In this document: positions 1-5,814 of the stretch, piece by piece
Layout: each line of letters begins with the position of its first letter
Position numbering within the stretch: position 1 is the stretch's first letter
Assembly (NCBI GenBank): GCA_910578795.1
Contig: CAJTSD010000009.1
Span: forward strand, 72,043-81,682
Source of the DNA: an uncultured Lachnospiraceae bacterium
GTDB lineage: Bacteria; Bacillota; Clostridia; Lachnospirales; Lachnospiraceae
Direction of reading: 5' to 3'
Length of the DNA stretch: 9,640 nucleotides
Program-made: the position numbers and the translations under genes
The notes under the pieces: model-generated
The model's database searches: none
What the model was told of the DNA's origin: nothing
What the model saw: the letters and a program-made list of their open reading frames with translations, nothing else

Positions 1-56
1 TCATCCGAGGATAAAAATTTATTTTTCATCCGAGGATAAAAATTTATTTTTCATCC
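1..56. repeat. 25-bp tandem repeat overlapping the 3' end of der
   Basis: Two identical 25-bp units lie at 1-25 and 26-50, followed by the first six bases of a third unit at 51-56. Read on the minus strand, each unit begins GGATGAAAAATAA. The copy next to der therefore supplies its last codons (Asp, Glu, Lys, stop), and the next copy repeats the stop just downstream. Each unit is nearly self-complementary: GGAT and AAAAAT pair with ATTTTT and ATCC around a two-base loop with one bulged G, so the RNA could form two successive weak hairpins. The array starts at the first base of the window, so more copies may lie to the left. A simple slippage duplication is the likeliest origin. Confidence 0.85.
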
Positions 57-1381
57 TTGCGTTCCCTGATAATAAATTTCAGTGGTGTTCCCTTAAAGCC
101 AAACGCCTCCCGAATCTTATTCTCAAGGTATCGGGTGTATGAAAAATGCATCAGCTCCTTATCATTGACAAACACGACAAACGTCGGCGGCTTAACGCCT
201 GCCTGCGTCGTATAAAAAATCTTCAGCCGTTTTCCCTTATCCGAAGGCGGCTGCTGAAGCGCCACTGCCTCCGTGACAATCTCATTGACTACACCAGTCG
301 AAATACGCAGGGACTGGTTTTCAATCACCATGTCAATCGTTTCAAACAGCTTACCGATTCTTTGTCCCGTAACCGCTGAAATAAAGACAATCTCCGCATA
401 TGTCATAAACGAAAGCGTATTTCTAATTTTCTCCGTAAAACGGTAAATTGTCTTGTCGTCCTTCTCAATCGCGTCCCACTTGTTGACCGCCACGATAATC
501 CCTTTGCCTCTGTCATGCGCAATGCCCGCAATCTTTGCGTCCTGCTCTGTCACGCCTTCCGTCGCGTCAATCATTAAAATCACCACATCCGCGCGCTCTA
601 CCGCACTGACCGTACGGATAATCATAAACCGCTCCAGCTCTTCCTTGATTTTATTCTTTCTGCGCAGTCCAGCCGTATCAATAAAGATATACTCCCTGCC
701 ATGATACTGGATTTCCGTGTCAATCGCATCTCTTGTCGTTCCGGCAATCTCAGAAACAATAACCCGGTTCTCGCCTGTAATCTTATTAATAATAGAAGAT
801 TTTCCTACATTCGGTTTTCCAACAATCGCAATGCGCGGTCGGTCGTCCTCCTGCGCCTCAACCGCATCTTTGTCAAACAAATCCGTTACGGCATCCAACA
901 TTTCGCCAAAACCCAGCTTGTTTGCCGCAGAAACCGCATGTGGCTCACCGATACCCAAATTGTAAAACTCGTAGACATCCGCCTCATACTTTGCAAAGCT
1001 ATCAACCTTGTTTACCACAAGCACGACCGGCTTATGGCTGCGCCTAAGCATGTCCGCAACCTTTGCATCGGCGTCTACAAGTCCCTGCTTCACGTCCACA
1101 AGAAAAATAATCACATCCGCCGTATCAATCGCAATCTGTGCCTGCTCCCGCATCTGCGAGAGAATAATGTCCTTGCTGTCCGGCTCAATACCGCCTGTAT
1201 CAATCAACGTAAAGTTCCAATTCAGCCAGCTGATGTCCGCATAAATCCTGTCTCTTGTAATGCCGGGAGTATCCTTGACAATCGATATTTTCTCCCCCGC
1301 AAGCGCATTAAACAACGTGGATTTTCCCACGTTGGGACGACCGACAACAGCGACAATCGGTTTCTTACTGCTCTTTTCCAT
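44..1381 (-). CDS. der: Ribosome-associated GTPase Der (EngA)
   Basis: Der is a double-GTPase needed for late maturation of the 50S ribosomal subunit and is nearly universal in bacteria. The 445-aa length is normal for the family. The first G domain shows the P-loop GRPNVGKS (residues 14-21), DTGG (61-64) and NKVD (124-127). The second shows GKPNVGKSS (188-196), DTAG (235-238) and NKWD (300-303). A C-terminal KH-like domain spans about 355-440. Both P-loops and both NKxD motifs are intact, so both domains should bind GTP. The ATG start is preceded by CGGAG (1390-1394) with 8-nt spacing. Only 16 nt separate it from the DUF512 gene upstream and no terminator or promoter is seen between them, so the two are probably co-transcribed from the promoter at 2786-2814. 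The stop codon lies inside a tandem repeat. Confidence 0.98.
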   Translation of the reverse strand: MEKSSKKPIVAVVGRPNVGKSTLFNALAGEKISIVKDTPGITRDRIYADISWLNWNFTLIDTGGIEPDSKDIILSQMREQAQIAIDTADVIIFLVDVKQGLVDADAKVADMLRRSHKPVVLVVNKVDSFAKYEADVYEFYNLGIGEPHAVSAANKLGFGEMLDAVTDLFDKDAVEAQEDDRPRIAIVGKPNVGKSSIINKITGENRVIVSEIAGTTRDAIDTEIQYHGREYIFIDTAGLRRKNKIKEELERFMIIRTVSAVERADVVILMIDATEGVTEQDAKIAGIAHDRGKGIIVAVNKWDAIEKDDKTIYRFTEKIRNTLSFMTYAEIVFISAVTGQRIGKLFETIDMVIENQSLRISTGVVNEIVTEAVALQQPPSDKGKRLKIFYTTQAGVKPPTFVVFVNDKELMHFSYTRYLENKIREAFGFKGTPLKFIIRERKDEK

Positions 1382-1397
1382 TCCATAAACTCCGTTT

Positions 1398-2738
1398 CTA
1401 ATCGTTCAAATATAATATTGTGTCAACAAAATCCTTTCCGCTTGATTTTACAATATCTACCGGAACTTGTAAAGCTTTTTCAAGCTCTTTGACCGTCATA
1501 TCGTCAAGAAACACGCTTTCTCCGCTCTTTAAAACATTCTGCGGCAAAAGCAGCCGCTCCCCTAAATCCTGTCCCATAAGCTGCGCTTTCAGGTCCTGTC
1601 CGGTCAACAGTCCCGACACCGTTATCAATTCCCCGAAAAAATCGTTTCGTATTGCATATACGCTGATTTTAACGGTTTCAAACGCCGCCATAAGCGCGTC
1701 CGCCATCTCTTTGACAAACGGATAGGCAAGTCTTCCCGTTGCAATCGAACAACTATGCTCTCCCATTGCCGCAATCCGCTGCCTGTCCTCTTTTGCCTCC
1801 GCAAACGCCTGTGCAAACTCATCGAGCAACAACCGTATCATACCGACACCGTTTTCCAGCTGCAAGTATCCGTCATAGCGCGCCTCCTCGGGCAGCTCCT
1901 CCTGCGCCAAAATATACCACTCGTCACTTGCATGGACAAAATGCAGACCGTACTTTGGAAAAAGCTTCTCCTGCCACCTGTGTATTATGCCAAGCACCTC
2001 TTTTGCGTCCTCCTTCGTAAACGGCTCTAACGGATAAAGTCCGTCCCTGTACTTGGAAAGCCCTACCGGAACAACCGACACACTCTCAAGATTAGGCAAA
2101 TACCGCGATAAATCCCGAATGCTGCGCTCTAACTCCTTGCCGTCATTGACCCCCTTGCACAGCACAATCTGCCCGTTCATGGTAATGCCCGCCTTAGCAA
2201 GCCGCCATGCTTTTTCCAGTGCCTCCCCCGCAAAGCGGTTATTGAGCATTTTACAGCGAAGCTCTGGGTTGGTGGTTTGGAACGACACATTAATCGGCGA
2301 AAGGTTGTATTTGATAATGCGTGCAATATCATCGTCCGACATATTGGTGAGTGTCACATAATTTCCCTGCAAAAAGGAAAGCCTGGAATCGTCGTCTTTA
2401 AAATAAAGCGTTTCCCGCATTCCCTTGGGCATTTGGTCGATAAAGCAGAAAATGCATTTGTTGTGACAGGAGCGGTAATCGTCCATCAGCCCGTTTTCAA
2501 AGGAAATCCCCAAATCCTCATCATAATCCTTATCAATTTCCAAAAGCCACTCCTCGCCCGACTTTTTGCGGATTAACACCTCAATATACTCGTCCTGCGT
2601 GTAATACTGGTAATCAAAAATATCCTCAATTTTGTTTCCGTTGATTTCAAGAAGCGTATCGCCCGCCTCAATTTCGAGTTCTTCGGCAATACTTCCCGGT
2701 TCCACGGTCTGTATGACATGCAAATGCTGCTTTTTCAT
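1398..2738 (-). CDS. PDZ-like / radical SAM / DUF512 protein of unknown function
   Basis: This 446-aa protein belongs to the DUF512 radical SAM family (related to TIGR03279), which is common in Clostridia and cyanobacteria and has, to my knowledge, no proven reaction. The N-terminus resembles a PDZ domain (about 5-65, with VEPGSIAEEL and GDTLLEINGN). A radical SAM core follows, with the cluster-binding motif CHNKCIFC (Cys91, Cys95, Cys98; Cx3Cx2C rather than the common CxxxCxxC spacing variants with other linkers). The DUF512 region covers about 285-440 and includes ENGVGMIR (295-302), TVSGLLTGQDL (373-383) and SGESVFLDDM (405-414). All three cluster cysteines are present, so the enzyme is probably active. 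There is no signal peptide, so it should be cytoplasmic. The ATG follows AAAGGA with about 8-nt spacing. It is the first gene of an operon with der, which hints at a link with translation or RNA, but that is inference. Confidence 0.93.
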   Translation of the reverse strand: MKKQHLHVIQTVEPGSIAEELEIEAGDTLLEINGNKIEDIFDYQYYTQDEYIEVLIRKKSGEEWLLEIDKDYDEDLGISFENGLMDDYRSCHNKCIFCFIDQMPKGMRETLYFKDDDSRLSFLQGNYVTLTNMSDDDIARIIKYNLSPINVSFQTTNPELRCKMLNNRFAGEALEKAWRLAKAGITMNGQIVLCKGVNDGKELERSIRDLSRYLPNLESVSVVPVGLSKYRDGLYPLEPFTKEDAKEVLGIIHRWQEKLFPKYGLHFVHASDEWYILAQEELPEEARYDGYLQLENGVGMIRLLLDEFAQAFAEAKEDRQRIAAMGEHSCSIATGRLAYPFVKEMADALMAAFETVKISVYAIRNDFFGELITVSGLLTGQDLKAQLMGQDLGERLLLPQNVLKSGESVFLDDMTVKELEKALQVPVDIVKSSGKDFVDTILYLND

Positions 2739-2785
2739 TCCAAAATTCCTTTATATTTCCTTGTTTTATGATACGAACCACGCTC

Positions 2786-2814
2786 ATTATACTAGAAATT
2801 TCTTGACGTGTCAC
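2786..2814 (-). promoter_or_regulatory. Sigma-A promoter for the DUF512-der operon
   Basis: On the minus strand a -35 GTGACA (2809-2814; five of six match TTGACA) and a perfect -10 TATAAT (2786-2791) are separated by 17 nt. Transcription would start near 2779, about 40 nt before the DUF512 start codon. The -35 hexamer touches that of the divergent prs promoter. Confidence 0.7.
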
Positions 2815-2831
2815 TACCTGAATGTTATAAA
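2803..2831 (+). promoter_or_regulatory. Sigma-A promoter for prs
   Basis: On the plus strand a -35 TTGACG (2803-2808) and a -10 TATAAA (2826-2831) are separated by 17 nt; each hexamer matches consensus at five of six positions. The predicted start near 2838 leaves a leader of about 30 nt with a ribosome site AAAGGAA (2856-2862) 8 nt before the prs ATG. The leader is too short for a riboswitch. Confidence 0.75.
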
Positions 2832-2870
2832 ATATAAATATATGGAACTAGAAAGAAAGGAACGAAAAAA

Positions 2871-4061
2871 ATGCCCCATTTAGATGAACTTAAGAATGCA
2901 CTGCCCGTAGCGCCCCTAAAGCTTATGGTTTTGGACAGCGCAGCAGAGCTTGGCAGTAAGGTAAATGACTATCTTGTTGATTACCGCCACAGAGAAAAAA
3001 ATGCATATACCAATGATCCTGCGTTTCAGGGATATGTGGAAAACAATTATCTGTTTCGCTTTTCTACACCGCGCTTTAACAGCGGGGAAGGAAAGGCTGT
3101 TTTGGCGGAAACCGTCCGCGGTAAGGATTTGTTTATCCTTGTTGATGTGTGTAACCACAGCCTGACCTACAAAATGCAAGGTTATGTAAACCATATGTCC
3201 CCTGATGACCATTATCAGGATTTAAAGCGCGTGATTGCTGCAACGAACGGCAAAGCGCACCGTGTCAATGTCATTATGCCCTTTTTGTATGAAGGTCGAC
3301 AGCACAGACGTTCGGGAAGGGAAAGTCTTGACTGCGCATACGCGTTTGAGGAGCTTTCAAATATGGGTGTCAGCAATTTCATTACATTTGACGCTCACGA
3401 TCCGCGCATCCAAAATGCCGCCCCGCTGACCGGATTTGACAATTTTACCGCGCACTACCAGTTTACGCGCGCGCTCTTGCGCTCCGAAAAGGATTTGGTG
3501 CTGGACAAAGATCACATTATTGTCATTTCTCCTGATGAGGGCGCACTTGACCGTGCAATTTATTTTTCCAGTGTAATCGGCGCCGACACGGGTATGTTTT
3601 ACAAACGCCGTGACTATTCAACGATTGTCGGTGGAAAAAACCCGATTGTCGCGCATGAATTTTTGGGGAATGATATTGAAGGGAAGGACATTATCATTAT
3701 TGACGACATGATTTCCTCCGGTGACAGTATGATTGATACCTCAAGACAGTTAAAGGCAATGAAGGCAAAGCGCGTGTTTATCTGCACGACCTTCGGACTA
3801 TTTACAAACGGGCTTGCCGCTTTTGATAAGGCATATGAGGACGGCGTGTTTGACAAGGTTATCACAACCAATTTAAGCTACCGTCCGCCTGAGCTTCTGA
3901 CAAAGCCTTACTATATGGAGGCGGATATGAGTAAGTTTTTGGCGTCCATCATCAACTTTATGAACCACGACCTCTCTATGGAAATCATATCAACACCGAC
4001 AGAGCGTATCCAGCGGATTATTCAGCTTTATCATGATGATATGGAGATTTATCAGGTCTAA
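2871..4061 (+). CDS. prs: Ribose-phosphate pyrophosphokinase, long divergent form
   Basis: PRPP synthetase transfers pyrophosphate from ATP to ribose 5-phosphate, feeding nucleotide, His, Trp and NAD synthesis. Recognisable features are VRGKDLFIL (82-90), the ATP-site segment YEGRQHRR (140-147), the DLHxxQ-like DAHDPRIQ (174-181), SPDEGALDRA (220-229), the flexible-loop KRR (245-247) and the PRPP loop DDMISSGDS (278-286). At 396 aa it is longer than the usual 310-330 aa. There are about 16 extra residues at the N-terminus, an insertion of roughly 25 residues around 40-63, and a longer segment after KRR. Several signature positions also differ from classical Prs: RQD is RQH, and DTGGT or DTAGT is SSGDS. 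I believe similar long forms occur in Lachnospiraceae. The gene has its own promoter, diverges from DUF512-der and converges on tyrS. PRPP synthetase is the best call, but substrate or control may differ. Confidence 0.88.
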   Translation: MPHLDELKNALPVAPLKLMVLDSAAELGSKVNDYLVDYRHREKNAYTNDPAFQGYVENNYLFRFSTPRFNSGEGKAVLAETVRGKDLFILVDVCNHSLTYKMQGYVNHMSPDDHYQDLKRVIAATNGKAHRVNVIMPFLYEGRQHRRSGRESLDCAYAFEELSNMGVSNFITFDAHDPRIQNAAPLTGFDNFTAHYQFTRALLRSEKDLVLDKDHIIVISPDEGALDRAIYFSSVIGADTGMFYKRRDYSTIVGGKNPIVAHEFLGNDIEGKDIIIIDDMISSGDSMIDTSRQLKAMKAKRVFICTTFGLFTNGLAAFDKAYEDGVFDKVITTNLSYRPPELLTKPYYMEADMSKFLASIINFMNHDLSMEIISTPTERIQRIIQLYHDDMEIYQV

Positions 4062-4104
4062 ACAGCGTCGCCCGGCGGCGACGCCTTAAATACTATACGC
4101 TGTT
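4061..4104 (+). other. GC-rich hairpin with a competing outer pairing after prs
   Basis: Directly after the prs stop codon GCGTCGCC (4065-4072) pairs perfectly with GGCGACGC (4077-4084) around a CGGC tetraloop. The overlapping AACAGCGT (4061-4068) can instead pair with ACGCTGTT (4097-4104), so GCGT at 4065-4068 is shared by two exclusive folds. No T-run follows, so this is not a classical intrinsic terminator. It may stabilise the prs mRNA 3' end. Confidence 0.6.
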
Positions 4105-4170
4105 GCTCTGAAAATTAAAAATGGCTTTCTGTCTTACCACTGTGAACAGAAAGCCATCCTTATTTCTGTT
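4105..4170. terminator. Bidirectional intrinsic terminator between prs and tyrS
   Basis: ATGGCTTTCTGT (4121-4132) pairs perfectly with ACAGAAAGCCAT (4146-4157), a 12-bp stem with a 13-nt loop. On the minus strand the stem is followed by a T-rich run (TTTTAATTTTC), which suits tyrS. On the plus strand it is followed by CCTTATTTCTGTTTT, a weaker T-rich tract that suits prs. The position between convergent stop codons supports use by both genes. Confidence 0.88.
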
Positions 4171-4187
4171 TTACCATACAATGCAGT

Positions 4188-5408
4188 TTACAGACAAATC
4201 TTCTGAAAACTCTTCTTTCCTTTCTTAACCACGAACTCATCCTCAAATGCTGCTTTCGCATAAACAGCCTTCGCGTCAGTCACCTTCTCACCGTTTACGG
4301 ACACGCCGCCCTGTTCGACTGCACGCCTTGCCTCAGACTTTGATGCGGTCATCCCCGCCTTTACCAAAATCGAGAGAATGTCAATCACGCCGTCCGTAAA
4401 ATCCGTATCCGCAAGTGTCGTTTTCGGCATATTCTCCGAATTTGCACCGCCTGCAAACAGTGCCTTTGCAGCCTCCTGCGCCTTATTCGCTTCTTCCGTG
4501 CCGTGCACAAGCTGCGTCAACTCAAACGCAAGAATTTCCTTAGCCTTATTCAGCTCACTGCCCTCCCATTTCTCCATCGGCTCAATTTCCTCAATCGGAA
4601 GAAACGTCAGCATTTTGATGCACTTAATCACATCTGCATCAGCGACATTTCTCCAGTACTGGTAAAACTCGTACGGCGATGTCTTTTCAGGGTCAAGCCA
4701 AACCGCACCCGACTCCGTCTTGCCCATTTTCTTCCCCTCGGAATTGAGCAGCAGGTTAATCGTCATCGCATACGCGTCCTTCCCAAGCTTGCGGCGGATT
4801 AATTCCGTGCCGCCAAGCATGTTGCTCCACTGGTCGTCGCCGCCAAACTGCATATTGCATCCATAACGCTGAAACAGCTCCAAAAAGTCATAGCTCTGCA
4901 TAATCATATAATTAAACTCCAGGAAACTAAGACCCCGCTCCATGCGCTGCTTGTAACATTCCGCCGCAAGCATTCTGTTCACACTGAAATGAGGTCCGAC
5001 CTCCCTTAACAGCTCGACATAATTTAAGTCCAAAAGCCAGTCGCCGTTATTGACCATAATCGCCTTATCCTCGCCAAACTCGATAAAACGGCTCATCTGC
5101 TTTTTAAAACACTCGATATTATGCGCAATATCCTCTTTTGTGAGCATCTGCCGCATATCCGTCTTTCCCGTCGGGTCTCCAATCATTCCCGTAGCACCTC
5201 CAAGAAGCACAATCGGTCTGTTCCCCCCCATCTGAAGACGTTTCATCAGACACAGTGCCATAAAATGTCCCACATGCAGGCTGTCCGCCGTCGGGTCAAA
5301 GCCGATATAAAAGACCGCCTTTCCGGAATTAATCAGCTCCTTAATCTCCTTTTCGTCCGTTACCTGTGCAATCAAGCCCCTTGCCACCAATTCTTCATAC
5401 AACTGCAT
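4188..5408 (-). CDS. tyrS: Tyrosyl-tRNA synthetase
   Basis: TyrRS is a class I aminoacyl-tRNA synthetase that charges tRNA-Tyr in the cytoplasm. The 406-aa length fits the bacterial TyrS family. The class I signatures are present as HVGH (residues 45-48, the HIGH motif) and KMGKT (227-231, the KMSKS motif). Other family segments are FYIGFDPTADSLH (33-45), GDPTGK (77-82) and the tyrosine-site region QFGGDDQWSN (187-196). An S4-like RNA-binding domain occupies about 340-404 (SEARRAVEQGGVSVNG). The ATG is preceded by a perfect AGGAGG (5417-5422) at 8-nt spacing. Expression is controlled by the T-box leader at 5473-5779, and the terminator at 4105-4170 ends the transcript. The gene looks intact and ordinary. 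Confidence 0.98.
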   Translation of the reverse strand: MQLYEELVARGLIAQVTDEKEIKELINSGKAVFYIGFDPTADSLHVGHFMALCLMKRLQMGGNRPIVLLGGATGMIGDPTGKTDMRQMLTKEDIAHNIECFKKQMSRFIEFGEDKAIMVNNGDWLLDLNYVELLREVGPHFSVNRMLAAECYKQRMERGLSFLEFNYMIMQSYDFLELFQRYGCNMQFGGDDQWSNMLGGTELIRRKLGKDAYAMTINLLLNSEGKKMGKTESGAVWLDPEKTSPYEFYQYWRNVADADVIKCIKMLTFLPIEEIEPMEKWEGSELNKAKEILAFELTQLVHGTEEANKAQEAAKALFAGGANSENMPKTTLADTDFTDGVIDILSILVKAGMTASKSEARRAVEQGGVSVNGEKVTDAKAVYAKAAFEDEFVVKKGKKSFQKICL

Positions 5409-5472
5409 TTTGTTTTCCTCCTATCTGCATCATCATGTTTTATTTCACAGGGCGCGTTTTACTTTAAGGTAC

Positions 5473-5515
5473 AAAAAAACCCGTCCCTGAATTGTTTCAT
5501 TCAAAGGACGAGGTT
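5473..5515 (-). terminator. T-box conditional intrinsic terminator
   Basis: On the minus strand AACC-CGTCC-TGAAT pairs across a short loop (5478-5492 with 5499-5515, small internal bulges), followed by a run of seven T residues (5473-5479). The CGTCC arm is also used by the T-box antiterminator, giving the expected on/off switch. It is probably also the first terminator met by transcripts from the GGDEF gene. Confidence 0.9.
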
Positions 5516-5779
5516 ATTTCACCACGTGTTACCACCTTTATTCACGCAGAACTCACATTCTGCGCCTCAGTAAGTACGGGATTCTTTGTCAAAAACCAAT
5601 CCGATACTCCTCCCAATATAACGTTTGGGCACCCCGTCACAGCCTACTCTCAATTCTCTGATTTCGGTGTGCAGCTCTAGGAGGTATTCACAAATGCGTT
5701 CCCCTGCGTCTCTCATCAGCCGACTGCTTTCTGTAGGTTTGCGCAAAAGCTACTTTTTCCCTTCACAGCTTTTTGCTAT
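5473..5779 (-). promoter_or_regulatory. Tyrosine T-box riboswitch leader of tyrS
   Basis: This minus-strand leader holds the T-box elements in order. The base of Stem I forms from GTAGCT (5748-5753) and AGCTGC (5671-5676). On the 3' side of Stem I, GAATACC carries the specifier TAC (5684-5686), a tyrosine codon. The Stem III hairpin is CGCAGAA (5558-5564 side) with TTCTGCG (5545-5551 side). The T-box sequence AAAGGTGGTAACACG (5525-5539) has bulge bases TGGT, complementary to an ACCA acceptor end and so to discriminator A, as in bacterial tRNA-Tyr. AAAGG and ACG of the T-box pair with CGTCCTTT (5503-5510) to form the antiterminator; those same bases form the 5' arm of the terminator. Uncharged tRNA-Tyr should therefore favour tyrS transcription. 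Confidence 0.94.
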
Positions 5780-5785
5780 AACGTG

Positions 5786-5814
5786 ATTATAAACATTCCC
5801 GTTTTATTTGTCAA
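5786..5814 (-). promoter_or_regulatory. Consensus sigma-A promoter of tyrS
   Basis: A perfect TTGACA (5809-5814) and a perfect TATAAT (5786-5791) are separated by 17 nt on the minus strand. The start would be near 5779, giving a leader of about 370 nt. The -35 box lies within the last sense codons of the upstream diguanylate cyclase gene. Such a strong promoter fits downstream control by attenuation. Confidence 0.93.

Noticed and set aside
1..56. Short CRISPR array at the left edge
   Set aside because: The units are directly adjacent with no unique spacers and contain coding sequence of der; this is a simple tandem repeat.
701..1492. 263-codon plus-strand open frame opposite der
   Set aside because: It lies entirely antisense to der and the end of the DUF512 gene, has no ribosome site, and its translation is rich in Arg/Asn/Cys with no recognisable domain. 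Der is unmistakable on the other strand.
4061..4104. Intrinsic terminator of prs formed by the GC-rich hairpin
   Set aside because: No T-run follows the stem; the 12-bp hairpin at 4121-4157 is the better terminator.
5121..5573. 150-codon plus-strand open frame across the tyrS start and its leader
   Set aside because: It runs antisense through tyrS and the T-box elements, whose motifs explain the bases fully.
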